From Rhodothermaceae bacterium (lineage in GTDB: Bacteria; Bacteroidota; Rhodothermia; Rhodothermales; Bin80), in contig VXSC01000018.1 in assembly GCA_009838195.1 (NCBI GenBank), forward strand, positions 210,115 through 274,114: a stretch of 64,000 nt of DNA. Reading direction: 5' to 3'. This document shows positions 17,046-26,544 of the stretch, in pieces. The notes below the pieces were generated by a model. It saw only the letters and a program-made list of their open reading frames with translations. It was not told where the DNA came from and searched no databases. The number at the start of each line of letters is the position of its first letter. The stretch's first letter is position 1. A program made the position numbers and the translations under genes.

Positions 17046-19981
17046 TGCAAAACAAGGATCTGGCATTGACAGATTTTTTGCGCGCACTCAAAAGGGAGAG
17101 CCAGGGGGAGATTCGAACGGACGAGTATAGCCGCGTCCTCTACAGTACGGACGCCAGTATTTACAGCGTGATGCCGCACGGCGTCTTTTTTCCGGCTTCA
17201 AGGGATGATGTGCAAATGGCAGTCACGCTCGCTGCCAAATTCGGCATTCCGATTCTTCCTCGGACCGGGGGCAGCAGCCTCGCTGGACAGGCGGTTTCCG
17301 AAGCAGTGGTCATGGACTTCACCCGCCACTTAAACCGAATCCTGGAGGTGAACGAGGCAGAAGGCTGGGTACGGGCTGAGCCGGGTCTTGTACTGGATCA
17401 ACTCAACAACAGCATCGCACCGACTGGATTGCAGTTTGGCCCGGATCCGGCCAGTAGTAATCGAGCTGCTTTGGGAGGGATTGTCAGCAATAACTCAACC
17501 GGAAGCCATTCCATCTGTTATGGCATGACGGCCGATCACATTCTCAATATGAATGTTGTGCTGAGTGATGGCTCACAGGTATACCTTGGGCCATTAGAGA
17601 TGGAGGAGCTCAAAAAGAAGGCGCAGCGAAGTGGTGCTGAAGGAAGGATTTACCGGGGAATGATGGAACTGACCCAATCACCAAAGCATCGCAAAGCAAT
17701 CATTGAAGGAACGCCTCGTCACTGGCGACGGTGTGGAGGGTACAATCTCGATCGGTTTGTTGGGGAAGCCGCGTCCTTCAAGGTCCCTCAGGACGAGCGG
17801 TTTAATCTGGCAAAACTGGTGTGCGGTGCAGAGGGGACTCTGGCGGTGATCCAGGATGTGACGCTGAATCTGGTGCCCATTCCCGAGGCTCGTGGCTTGG
17901 CAATTGTCCACTTTGGCTCCACTGTAGAAGCACTCCGGCAAATTCCGGCCATTCTGGAAGCCAACCCCAGTGCAATTGAGCTACTGGATAACCTTGGATT
18001 GCAATTGTGTAAGGATGTACCCGAATATGCACGACTCCTTTCAACATTCATTGAGGGGGATCCGGATTGCATTCTCATTACAGAGTTTTACGGGAGTGGC
18101 GAAGCAGAATTGCGATCGAAAATTGAATATCTGCGCACGGTTCTAGCTGCACAGGGGCATAGTGATAGTGTACTGCCGGTGCTGGAGCCTAGCCGGCAAG
18201 GGAATGTGTGGGCTGTTCGGAAGGCAGGCCTGGGTCTGTTGATGAGTATCAAGGGAGATCACAAGCCAATCCCATTTATCGAAGATGCAGCAGTTCCGAC
18301 CGAACACTTGGCAGAGTATGTGGAGAAAATTGGCCGTTTCTGTGAAGAGAGAGATACCCGGGTTGCCTATTACGCGCATGCCAGTGCTGGTTGCGTCCAT
18401 ATTCGCCCCCTGATTAACACAAAAGAAGCATCGGAAATTGCCAAGATCCCAGAAATTCTTGATTTTGCCGTTGACCTACTACAGGGGTATGGGGGCGCAC
18501 TCTCCAGTGAGCATGGGGATGGGCGGGCACGGAGCTGGATGAATGAGCGATTCTTTGGACCGGATTTGTATCGGCTGTATCAGAAAGTCAAACAATTCTG
18601 GGATCCCGAAGGACTATTGAACCAGGGGGTGGTTGTGGATGCACCTGCCGGAACAGAAAATTTGCGTTATGGCCCCGACTATGAAGTTATCCCCCTGGAG
18701 CTAAATCTTGACTTCAGTGCGGAGCATGGATTTGATCGTGCGGTGGAGATGTGTAATGGAGCGGGCATCTGTCGCAAAGAAACGGCGGGGGTGATGTGTC
18801 CCAGTTTCATGGTAACCCGTGAGGAAGAGCATACTACCCGGGGTCGTGCCAATGCCCTGAGAGCTGCGCTTTCTGGTGAATTGCCCCACGAAGAGTTGAC
18901 CAGTAAGCGCATGTATGAGGTGATGGATCTGTGTGTCGAGTGTAAAGGATGCAAGTCCGAGTGCCCCTCCTCGGTTGATATGGCGAAAATCAAGTTCGAG
19001 TTTTTGTCACAGTATCACAAGAAACACGGCATCCCGCTACGCACACGCATGTTTGGGGATATCGCAAAAATCAGCCGCCTGACCAGCGGTGCACTCGCAC
19101 CCATATTTAACGGGGTTTTAGGGAGTCTCCCCGTGCGTTTCATACTGGATCGCGCACTGGGGATCTCCATGCAGCGGAAGATGCCAACATTTGCCAGACA
19201 ACCCTTTACTGCCTGGTTCAGGAAGCGCTCACGAAATGGACAGCAGAAGAGACAGGTCGTGTTATTTCATGATACTTTTAACACCTTCAACGACCCGCAT
19301 GTATCCATTGCAGCTGTTGAAGTGCTGGAGGCCGCCGGTTTCAAGGTAATCCTGCCAGGGCATCGCTGCTGTGGACGGCCGCTGATCTCGAAAGGATTGG
19401 TAAAGAAGGCACGTGCCGCGGCAAAGGACACTGTAGAGCGACTATTGCCATACGCAAAGCAGGGACTGCCCATCATTGGCTTGGAGCCCAGCTGTCTGCT
19501 GTCCATGCGTGACGAATATCTGTACCTGTTGCCAGAGAGCGAAGATGCGCGAATAGTTGCCAGTCAAGCCGTACTGTTTGACGAGTTTATTGCCCGCCTT
19601 GCAGAAGAAGGGCGATTGCCAATGACCTTTACAGGCACCGCAAAAGAAGTCTTGCTACACGGCCACTGCCATCAGCGTGCGCTTGTAGGAACGGAGCCAA
19701 CACGAAAAATCCTGACGTTACCTGAAAACTATCATGTGCGTGAGGTGGACTCCAGTTGTTGTGGAATGGCGGGTGCATTTGGCTATGAAAAAGAGCACTA
19801 TGCGATCTCTCGAAAGATGGCAGAAAGGCGCTTGGTTCCCGAAATACGCAGCGCTGGCAGGGATGCACTGATTGTTGCCCCAGGCACCAGTTGCCGCCAC
19901 CAGCTGCAGCACTACGACATCAAGCGCGTGTTGCATCCGGCGGAGGTGCTTCGGGATGCAATGATCTTGTCAGCAGACTAG
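17045..19981 (+). CDS. FAD-linked oxidase fused to Fe-S/CCG reductase domains (D-lactate/2-hydroxyacid dehydrogenase-like)
   Basis: 978-aa fusion. N-terminal VAO-type FAD-binding domain (about 40-280, PRTGGSSLAGQAV), FAD-oxidase C-terminal domain (to about 555, SSEHGDGRARSW), a ferredoxin-like region with CNGAGICRK and CVECKGCKSECP clusters (about 575-650), and two CCG domains at the C-terminus (HRCCGRP and SSCCGMAGAFGYE). The architecture is that of YdiJ-like dehydrogenases which oxidise D-lactate, D-2-hydroxyglutarate or similar hydroxyacids and pass electrons to quinone. Its start overlaps the preceding small frame (TAATG). It ends 14 bp from a convergent MFS gene. Confidence 0.9.
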   Translation: MQNKDLALTDFLRALKRESQGEIRTDEYSRVLYSTDASIYSVMPHGVFFPASRDDVQMAVTLAAKFGIPILPRTGGSSLAGQAVSEAVVMDFTRHLNRILEVNEAEGWVRAEPGLVLDQLNNSIAPTGLQFGPDPASSNRAALGGIVSNNSTGSHSICYGMTADHILNMNVVLSDGSQVYLGPLEMEELKKKAQRSGAEGRIYRGMMELTQSPKHRKAIIEGTPRHWRRCGGYNLDRFVGEAASFKVPQDERFNLAKLVCGAEGTLAVIQDVTLNLVPIPEARGLAIVHFGSTVEALRQIPAILEANPSAIELLDNLGLQLCKDVPEYARLLSTFIEGDPDCILITEFYGSGEAELRSKIEYLRTVLAAQGHSDSVLPVLEPSRQGNVWAVRKAGLGLLMSIKGDHKPIPFIEDAAVPTEHLAEYVEKIGRFCEERDTRVAYYAHASAGCVHIRPLINTKEASEIAKIPEILDFAVDLLQGYGGALSSEHGDGRARSWMNERFFGPDLYRLYQKVKQFWDPEGLLNQGVVVDAPAGTENLRYGPDYEVIPLELNLDFSAEHGFDRAVEMCNGAGICRKETAGVMCPSFMVTREEEHTTRGRANALRAALSGELPHEELTSKRMYEVMDLCVECKGCKSECPSSVDMAKIKFEFLSQYHKKHGIPLRTRMFGDIAKISRLTSGALAPIFNGVLGSLPVRFILDRALGISMQRKMPTFARQPFTAWFRKRSRNGQQKRQVVLFHDTFNTFNDPHVSIAAVEVLEAAGFKVILPGHRCCGRPLISKGLVKKARAAAKDTVERLLPYAKQGLPIIGLEPSCLLSMRDEYLYLLPESEDARIVASQAVLFDEFIARLAEEGRLPMTFTGTAKEVLLHGHCHQRALVGTEPTRKILTLPENYHVREVDSSCCGMAGAFGYEKEHYAISRKMAERRLVPEIRSAGRDALIVAPGTSCRHQLQHYDIKRVLHPAEVLRDAMILSAD

Positions 19982-19995
19982 AATTGGGGAAGCTC

Positions 19996-21453
19996 CTATG
20001 CTTCCTGCCTTCCAAGCTTTTCTGCCCGGTAACCGCCGGCCCGGAGGTCCCGCAAAAGCAGAAGTCCGAACACCACGATCAGGATGAAACCAAAGGGTGC
20101 CAGCGTACGGAAAGAGCGCCGGCCCCCCTCATTATCGGCAGGATTCAGTTCCGCCTGTGCCCGGTCTACGACCTCTAAAGCTACACCGGATCCGCTGATG
20201 GCCCTGAGTGCTTGCATGGTACTTCCACGAGGCAGTTCCCCATTGCTTTCGTATTGTGCCAGTACATCCTCAACCGTGGCATTTACGGCCATAATATCAC
20301 CGGCTTGTGCTCCAGCGTTGTCGGCGACACCCGGGAATTGGAGGCTCACATCTTCAAATATTTTGACAACCACCGGACTGTCCAGCGTATCGTGTCCCCG
20401 GTCATCGGCAACGCTACCCAGCCAGGGCGTGACAAGGAAGGACGCCAACATCCCTACGGCCCCCATAACGCCGAGCCCCAACGCTCCGCTCTTAGGATTT
20501 CGTTCGGACACATAGCCCAACATGGTCGGCCAGAAATAAGCAATCCCGGCGGCCCAGATTGCGGCTGTCAGAAAAGCCATTAGCGGTGACTCTGCCATAC
20601 TGAACAGGTAGAGTCCCAGTGTGGCAAGAATTGCGCCCCCAAACAGGATGCCGGTCGGAGTAAGAACTCGAACTACCGGACCAGCGAGCAAGCGAAGCGT
20701 GCCCATGATGCCAAACACGAATCCGAACACGAGCAATCCATCGATCCCGCCTGCTTGGAGTACAGGGGGAACCCAACTTGACGGAGGCAGCTCCATCGAG
20801 GCTGTAAGCAACATCATAGGTAACATGATGAGCATAATCGGGGCAAAGAGCGCCTTAAATGATTGACCTACAGAGACCCCAGCCTGAACTCCCTCCGTTT
20901 GTGGGAAGGGGGCAGTAAACATCATCAAGCCATATCCTAGGGCGGGGATCAAGATCAGTAAGGGTTGTGCGCGCCAACCCCCTCCAAGTTGTGCGAAGAC
21001 TAGGGTCAGAAGGATGGCGGCAATCAGGTTTCCGTAAGGGAACCACATGTGAAAATGGTTCAGCTTGGAAGTCTTGTTGTCTGGATAGAGTGCTGCAACA
21101 AGCGGATTACACCCGGCTTCGACCAAGCCAGCACCAAGTCCGGCGCATAATGAACCGGCAACGGCAGGCACATAGCTCGGGGCAGTCATGATCAGTATTG
21201 CCCCAGCTACATGTGTCACGAATGCTCCTCGCACAATCCACCGCATTCCAATTATATCGCAGAGTGGAGAAAAAATGGCCTGACTGATGGTAAATCCAAT
21301 AAAGAAAACACCAGTGAAAACCCCCAGTTGTGCATTTGTGAGTACAAACTCTGATTTCACCGAGAAGGCAATACCAGAAATGACAGTGAAAGCAAATGCT
21401 GTCGTTAGCAAGGCAAGACAGCTGCCATAAAAGAGACGATTACGATTAACCAT
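19996..21453 (-). CDS. MFS transporter with long loop before last helix
   Basis: 485-aa major facilitator with about 12 hydrophobic helices (for example LLTTAFAFTVISGIAFSV, GFTISQAIFSPLCDIIG). After helix 11 there is a roughly 90-residue hydrophilic insert (from DDRGHDTLDSP to about GRRSFRTLAP) before the final helix FGFILIVVFGLLLLRDL. Such a loop is not usual for the superfamily. Substrate cannot be assigned; it faces a hydroxyacid dehydrogenase gene convergently. Confidence 0.85.
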   Translation of the reverse strand: MVNRNRLFYGSCLALLTTAFAFTVISGIAFSVKSEFVLTNAQLGVFTGVFFIGFTISQAIFSPLCDIIGMRWIVRGAFVTHVAGAILIMTAPSYVPAVAGSLCAGLGAGLVEAGCNPLVAALYPDNKTSKLNHFHMWFPYGNLIAAILLTLVFAQLGGGWRAQPLLILIPALGYGLMMFTAPFPQTEGVQAGVSVGQSFKALFAPIMLIMLPMMLLTASMELPPSSWVPPVLQAGGIDGLLVFGFVFGIMGTLRLLAGPVVRVLTPTGILFGGAILATLGLYLFSMAESPLMAFLTAAIWAAGIAYFWPTMLGYVSERNPKSGALGLGVMGAVGMLASFLVTPWLGSVADDRGHDTLDSPVVVKIFEDVSLQFPGVADNAGAQAGDIMAVNATVEDVLAQYESNGELPRGSTMQALRAISGSGVALEVVDRAQAELNPADNEGGRRSFRTLAPFGFILIVVFGLLLLRDLRAGGYRAEKLGRQEA

Positions 21454-22113
21454 ATGTCCGAGTTAATTGGAATGGAATTCTGAGAATGATCAAATTGTGA
21501 AGCCTCGATTAATATAAACAAATCACAGCTACATGTGAGCGATGGCGTGCCAAGCCATCAGGGCCCACGGAGGCAGCACTGCGCTATGGGGTATTGGTGG
21601 ATATTCTAAATCGGTGCTTCTCAATGCCCAAGCACATGTTGTTGCGAGTGTACCAGAGGCTGTAGTTAGTATGCCTTGGAAAACAGGGTCCTCGTCTGTG
21701 AGGCACAATGGGGTTAACCTTATTATAGACTAAACCCTAAGTTAGTGTGCGAATGGGTTGAGCCAATCGTGGCTAGGGCGGGTAATTAACTGGGCATTTA
21801 TGGATTCCGTGTCCGTCTTTAACGCGGTTCTGATTTTGCAGAGAGTAGCAGATAAGTCTCTTTTCGCAACGAAAGCCAGGTCAGCATCAGGGCCTTGAGA
21901 CTATTTGAGTGCAAGAGGCACTAAATTCGACCGTTATTCCAGTGTGGTAGGAGACCTTATGGTTGCATCAACCTTCTCTTTCAACAACTCTTCGGAATCA
22001 TTAATTGGGTAAACAAATTCCCCAAAAAGACTACAGGTAGATCTTTGTAGAGACTGAGGACATTAGCTATGGCACAATGATCGGAAAGCCTGAATACAAG
22101 TCCTCTAAGCTGA
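21454..22113. other. Intergenic, 660 bp
   Basis: Largest gap of the first half. It separates two minus-strand genes. A 63-codon frame at 21542-21733 (plus) has no domain or ribosome-binding site. I see no tRNA, repeat or terminator with a T-run. It contains the MFS promoter next to 21454. Confidence 0.4.
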
Positions 22114-23127
22114 TTATTTACTTGAGCGTATTTTCTTTAACAACGAATGGTTCATTATGAGTTGCTCCTGTTGCTCGTTGAAATCGAAAGCTTCCAGTGT
22201 ATCTAAGTCCACAAGTAATATTCCGGAAGCCCGAAGGAATTTGCGCATTGCGGCTAGATATGAATCATCTGAAACGACTTTCACCAAGGAGAACAGTTGA
22301 TTGCCTGCGGTACTCAACATGTCTGAGTCAATTTTTCCAGTATGTGACGTGGTTGATTCAGGATTTTCGGCAATAAGAAGCCACTCCTTACCCTGAAACT
22401 CCGGCCAGTAGACATTATTGTTGTCCTGCCGCAAAACAAGGCGGTCCAAATCAATGGCCGGTATTCCCGCAAATGTTGTAAGACCGTATTCATTGAGTAG
22501 CATTTTTTCGTGATACTCCAACCCTGCCTTATGCAGCACCCCCGCCGCTGGCCTGGATCCACGTGGGTTTAATGCAAATCCTCTGGCAAACGGGCCCATA
22601 CGTGGTGCGCGGAAGCACTGGGAACAGAATTTGGCGAACACGTCGGCCACATGTGTATCCATGTTCTTCAGCACCGTAACGGTTCGAATTGAGTACGAAC
22701 CGGGGTGCATAATCTTGCCGGCAAGAAGTCGTGCCCATATTTCCTGCATCTGGTCAGAAGAAACATTTTGCACACATGAGAAAAATTCTGCTACAAAATC
22801 ATGGTCGGGTTCCACGTCGGGCGGTTTTTTTCCTTGGAGTAATGGTACAGCCTTCATTGACGTACTCATTACGTTATCTAGCTTTCTGGTTTCCTGAAAG
22901 ACTATTTTCTGCCTAATCGTATTTCCAATCTCAATTTCTCGAGATGCCACAGTATCTGGAGGGATAAGTACCTTTAGTGCTTCAGATTGATTTTCTGCCA
23001 GTAGCTTTAGGTCCTCCTTCCACAGCCTGTTCTTGAAGTCTGTAAACTTGGTGCTAATGTAGCTTGCGGCGATGTTGCCTAAGCCGTATTCGATAAATGT
23101 TTGAAGTGCGAAAAGTCCCGGATCCAT
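22114..23127 (-). CDS. DUF2806 domain protein
   Basis: 337 aa, soluble and mostly helical. The block DHDFVAEFFSCVQNVSSDQMQEIWARLLAGKI followed by PGSYSIRTVTVLKNMD is the conserved core of the DUF2806 family. Molecular function is unknown. It stands alone between long intergenic regions, which fits an accessory gene. Base composition is slightly AT-richer than its neighbours. Confidence 0.75.
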   Translation of the reverse strand: MDPGLFALQTFIEYGLGNIAASYISTKFTDFKNRLWKEDLKLLAENQSEALKVLIPPDTVASREIEIGNTIRQKIVFQETRKLDNVMSTSMKAVPLLQGKKPPDVEPDHDFVAEFFSCVQNVSSDQMQEIWARLLAGKIMHPGSYSIRTVTVLKNMDTHVADVFAKFCSQCFRAPRMGPFARGFALNPRGSRPAAGVLHKAGLEYHEKMLLNEYGLTTFAGIPAIDLDRLVLRQDNNNVYWPEFQGKEWLLIAENPESTTSHTGKIDSDMLSTAGNQLFSLVKVVSDDSYLAAMRKFLRASGILLVDLDTLEAFDFNEQQEQLIMNHSLLKKIRSSK

Positions 23128-23487
23128 GCGTCACAATGGCATATGTCGGCTGAATTGGGCAAGATACGCCTCATTCGCAATTTATGTCCCCCTGTTCTTA
23201 CATTCTGCTTTGCCGCTAGTCGTTAGCGAGACCACGCAACAGGTACCTGCTGAATACAACAGTTGCTCCACGGTGCAGGGTAGCCTCCGGGTTACAACGA
23301 ATGGGCAGGGCAGTTTCTTGAACCTTAGGCGTGGTGCGTGTGCTCTGAGGGAAAGAGAGAAGATCGGGATGTATATTCACATCCACGGTCATGCCCAAAA
23401 GAGCAGGGTCAGAGTATTTGAAAAAAGCGAATCCCCCACCCCTGACCAGCTAGGGTAGCTCTGCTAACGATCTCAATATGCGGTGGG
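23128..23487. other. Intergenic, 360 bp
   Basis: Lies between the DUF2806 gene start and the dapD stop. A 110-codon plus-strand frame (23126-23458) overlaps it but lacks any domain and reads like non-coding DNA. It presumably holds the promoter of the DUF2806 gene. No RNA gene seen. Confidence 0.4.
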
Positions 23488-24297
23488 TTAACGCAGCGCC
23501 GATTCCAGCTCCGTTGCCGCATCTGTCTGAGTGTCGCGATACTTCACGATCACGGGCACATACGTGGAAATCCCATGCTCATGGGCAAAGGAGCCTGATT
23601 TGGATCGGCTCCCGGGGACAACAACAGCCCCGGCAGGTACCTCACCCGGCTTGGCGATCCGTTCATGGACTAGATCGTAGAGTCGCGTGGAATTAGTCAG
23701 AATGACCCCGGGAGCCAAAACAGCACCTTCTCGAACAATGCAGCCTTCATAGATACCGCAGCCACCGCCAAGAAAGCTGTCATCCTCAATGATCACCGGC
23801 AGGGCCCCGGGAGGCTCTAATACTCCTCCGATCTGCACAGCAGCAGATACATGTACCCGTTTTCCAACCTGTGCGCAACTACCCACGAGAGCGTGTGAAT
23901 CCACCATGGTCCCCTCATCCACATATGCACCCGTATTGATGTACATCGGGGGCATGCAGATGACGCTTGGGCTGACATAGCAGCCGGTTCGAATGGAAGA
24001 GCCTCCGGGTACCAGTCGAACACGATCTGTGACGTTGAGGGGTTTGACCGGAAACGTATCCTTGTCAAAGAAAGGAGCCGGCTCGGCAGCAATTTTCTCC
24101 AGTCTCCCGATTCGAAATCCGTAAAGCAGACCTTTCTTCACCCAGGCATGAGCCTGCCAGATCCCTTCTTCATTGCGGGAAGCCGCCCGCACAGACCCAT
24201 GATTGAGCGCATCAATCAGGTGCTCAAAACCAGATCTTTGTAGACTGGGGTCATCCGATGAAAGCTGCTGTTGAATGACTGATGGTGAAAAGGGCAT
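23488..24297 (-). CDS. dapD: Tetrahydrodipicolinate N-succinyltransferase
   Basis: 269-aa left-handed beta-helix acyltransferase of lysine/meso-diaminopimelate synthesis; it succinylates tetrahydrodipicolinate. The hexapeptide-repeat core runs from SIRTGCYVSPSVICMPPMYIN to GAVLAPGVILTNSTRLYD with the glycine-rich turn FLGGGCGIYEG. ATG at 24297 overlaps the upstream stop (TGATG) and was chosen over a GTG at 24324. Coupling with the glucokinase gene suggests co-expression, though the pathways are unrelated. Confidence 0.93.
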   Translation of the reverse strand: MPFSPSVIQQQLSSDDPSLQRSGFEHLIDALNHGSVRAASRNEEGIWQAHAWVKKGLLYGFRIGRLEKIAAEPAPFFDKDTFPVKPLNVTDRVRLVPGGSSIRTGCYVSPSVICMPPMYINTGAYVDEGTMVDSHALVGSCAQVGKRVHVSAAVQIGGVLEPPGALPVIIEDDSFLGGGCGIYEGCIVREGAVLAPGVILTNSTRLYDLVHERIAKPGEVPAGAVVVPGSRSKSGSFAHEHGISTYVPVIVKYRDTQTDAATELESALR

Positions 24298-25058
24298 CAA
24301 TCTGTTAAAGTGTGGGCCGCACACGCGGCTCCGATAATGCCGGCTTCATTCTGAAAATGTGCTGGTAGAAGTTGTGCCGTTGTTTTGAGCAGGTGAAAGT
24401 AGTGCTTGGTACGTTTCGGCCGGCTGACCCCGCCACCGAGAATAATCAAATTTGGGTCAAAAAGGAATTCAACGTAGGTCAGGTAGTTTTGAAGGCGCTT
24501 CGCCCACTTTTTCCAAGACAGTTGATCACGCTTGCGAATGCTGTTGGCTGCCAAGGCTTCCGCAGTGGTTCCAGCCATGCGTAGATGGCCCAGTTCCAGG
24601 TTGGGGACCAGAACGGGTCCCACGAACAGGCTGGAGCCAATGCCTGTACCCAAGGTCAGGACGAGCGTCTTTCCAGATGCACCTTTGGCCGCACCATAGT
24701 GGACTTCTGCGTAGCCAGCGGCATCCGCATCGTTGAGCACCGTTACTTCAGAGCCTAACGTAGATGAAAACAGTTCCTCTACATTTGTGCCGATCCAGGA
24801 TTGATCAATATTTGCGGCCGTACGGGCAATGCCGTCACGTATGCGTACAGGCATTGTGACTCCAACCTTTTTCTTCCACGAAAAACGCTTCGTGACCGCG
24901 TGCACGACTCCCGCAACCTCCTTCGGGTATGCTCCGGTGGGCGTCTCAAGGCGGAAACGCTCCGAAGTCAGTTGCCCGGATTCAATATCAACCAGAGCTC
25001 CCTTGATCCCGGATCCCCCTATGTCTATTCCTAGAATTTCCAAGCCAAGACGTATCAA
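24297..25058 (-). CDS. ppgK: Polyphosphate glucokinase (ROK family)
   Basis: 253-aa ROK kinase of the PpgK type, phosphorylating glucose with polyphosphate (and often ATP). Diagnostic stretches are LGIDIGGSGIKGALVD, TAANIDQSW, LNDADAAGYAE, LTLGTGIGSS, VPNLELGHLR and the C-terminal LIILGGGVSR and AGIIGAA. Both possible starts are TTG (25058, or 25043 giving MEILGIDIGG, closer to the usual family start). It overlaps dapD by TGATG. Confidence 0.87.
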   Translation of the reverse strand: MIRLGLEILGIDIGGSGIKGALVDIESGQLTSERFRLETPTGAYPKEVAGVVHAVTKRFSWKKKVGVTMPVRIRDGIARTAANIDQSWIGTNVEELFSSTLGSEVTVLNDADAAGYAEVHYGAAKGASGKTLVLTLGTGIGSSLFVGPVLVPNLELGHLRMAGTTAEALAANSIRKRDQLSWKKWAKRLQNYLTYVEFLFDPNLIILGGGVSRPKRTKHYFHLLKTTAQLLPAHFQNEAGIIGAACAAHTLTD

Positions 25059-25298
25059 ACCAAGCCCAAAGATAGTGTAAATCGGGCACCATAAGCAAGG
25101 CTCATCAGTTCTTGATTCAGTTAGTTGAGATTGGGCAGAGAGACTTTGTTAACGGTTCTGGTGGAGAGTTTATGTTAAGCAGGATGTTATTGGTTCCTCT
25201 GGATGAGTGAACCAAGGCGGATGTGCAAATTTTACGCTAGATGGCAGCCAAGAGAGTACCGATAGGAACAATAACCAACAAAGCCCTAACCATATCGG

Positions 25299-25625
25299 CT
25301 AATAGAATTCGAACATCCTCTGCACGAACCAGCCATAACCAAAAACAACCAATAGAACCCAAAACACAATTCCGATGAGGAATCCCCACCAAGTGGCCTT
25401 GATCCGTTTTGCTTTCAAAGTCTCACTATAGGCTTGTTCAAAAACATATCGGTCATCCCCTTCCCAGTTCACTAATATGCGGATGGGTACCTTAGGAGAG
25501 AGCAGATATACAATCAGCAGACCTATGGTATTAGCAAACAACCCCACGAAAAACCAGCCAGTGACTGACACATTTTGTGCCGTTGACTCGGCTTCTGTTA
25601 TGGGAGAATGCTTGTCATTTGTCAT
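25299..25625 (-). CDS. Small membrane protein, tandem paralogue B
   Basis: 108 aa from the ATG in ILMTNDKHS; a TTG at 25691 would extend it. Two hydrophobic helices (GWFFVGLFANTIGLLIVYLL and WWGFLIGIVFWVLLVVFGYGW) flank a soluble hairpin with the conserved NWEGDDRYVFEQAYSETLKAK segment. It is about two-thirds identical to the gene at 25737-26072 and lies directly downstream of it. No family recognised. Confidence 0.6.
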   Translation of the reverse strand: MTNDKHSPITEAESTAQNVSVTGWFFVGLFANTIGLLIVYLLSPKVPIRILVNWEGDDRYVFEQAYSETLKAKRIKATWWGFLIGIVFWVLLVVFGYGWFVQRMFEFY

Positions 25626-25736
25626 GAGAATAGTTGAATCTTTTGAATGAGATGAGGCAGATATGTTGTGAGTTGGATGTGCGATTTCCAAGATAGATTG
25701 TAGTTGGGAGAGTAACGATAACCGACAGAATCCAAA

Positions 25737-26072
25737 TTACATTGACGGAGCGAATTTCATCATGAACCAGAAGAAAAAGACATAAAATCCACCAATCAAC
25801 AGAACCAACAACAAAATTCCCGCGAGGAATCCCCACCAAGTCGCCTTGACCTGTTTTGCTTTCAAGGCCTCGCTATAGGCTTGTTCGAAAACATATCGGT
25901 CATCCCCGTCCCAATTTACGGATAACCGGATTGGTGTTTTGGGTGAGCGCAGATATACAATCAGCAGCCCGATGGTAGTAGCAAGAAGCCCCAAGAAAAA
26001 CCAGCCGGTCACAGACACGTTTTGTGCCGCCGATTCGGCTTCTGATAGGAGGGAGCGCTTGTCATTCGTCAT
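25737..26072 (-). CDS. Small membrane protein, tandem paralogue A
   Basis: 111 aa from the ATG in ILMTNDKRS; a GTG at 26141 would extend it. Same plan as its downstream copy: GWFFLGLLATTIGLLIVYL, a soluble NWDGDDRYVFEQAYSEALKAK segment, and GFLAGILLLVLLIGGFYVFF. The conserved charged hairpin between two helices suggests a shared, still unknown, membrane function. The duplicated unit includes upstream and downstream flanks. Confidence 0.6.
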   Translation of the reverse strand: MTNDKRSLLSEAESAAQNVSVTGWFFLGLLATTIGLLIVYLRSPKTPIRLSVNWDGDDRYVFEQAYSEALKAKQVKATWWGFLAGILLLVLLIGGFYVFFFWFMMKFAPSM

Positions 26073-26431
26073 GAGAATATTTGAATCGTTTGAATGAGAT
26101 GAGACAGATGTGTTTTGGGCTGGAATACCTTCTTGTTTCACAGCATGTGTCAGATAAGCTCAACCAGATTTTGTGTCTTTAGAATGTTTTCCTGCTTCTT
26201 TGAATGTGACAGACTGATCGGTTATTGTACTGCAGACACAAATATAATAAGCTCGGATGGAAAACATGTACTCTATTAGGTTGGTGAATTATAGCAGCAA
26301 GGGGTGATGTTTGCCGCCACTGAGACCACTGGTTCATGAGAACAAAGGCCTACTGAGCAGGTACAGAGAATGAGGTAAAATATATACCCGTTTTTCGTTA
26401 GACCTCCAATTATAATTGTAATTCATTTGCC
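26073..26431. other. Intergenic, 359 bp
   Basis: Divergent region between the paralogous membrane genes and the small lipoprotein/dnaG unit. It is AT-rich close to 26400-26430 (TATAATTGTAATTC just before the lipoprotein ATG), which likely holds the dnaG promoter. No other feature seen. Confidence 0.4.
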
Positions 26432-26539
26432 ATGGTAAGAATTATTTTTTCGATCCTTCTAGTAGGACTGCTTGCCTTGGGGGCATGTCAGTGTTCCGAT
26501 AAGCCCGAGCAACCTCCGGTGGAGACAGCTCGCCTGTAG
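26432..26539 (+). CDS. Tiny lipoprotein upstream of dnaG (35 aa)
   Basis: MVRIIFSILLVGLLALGAC followed by QCSDKPEQPP. A textbook lipoprotein signal with lipobox LGAC at residues 16-19 leaves a mature peptide of only 17 residues, proline-rich and starting with a second cysteine two residues on. Five bases separate its stop from the dnaG ATG, so the two are probably co-transcribed. Function unknown; small size means it could be a chance frame, but the signal peptide is very regular. Confidence 0.5.
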   Translation: MVRIIFSILLVGLLALGACQCSDKPEQPPVETARL

Positions 26540-26544
26540 GGCAT

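Larger units (their letters stand above)
25240..26160. repeat. Tandem duplication of a roughly 450-bp unit
   Basis: The two paralogous membrane-protein genes are repeated head to tail with period about 447 bp (ATG codons at 25625 and 26072). Similarity continues past the genes: GAGAGTA-CGATA-type sequence follows each stop (about 25253 and 25708). This is an old local duplication. Confidence 0.7.

Noticed and set aside
21542..21733. 63-codon plus-strand frame
   Set aside because: No similarity to any family I know, no ribosome-binding site and no coding-like composition.
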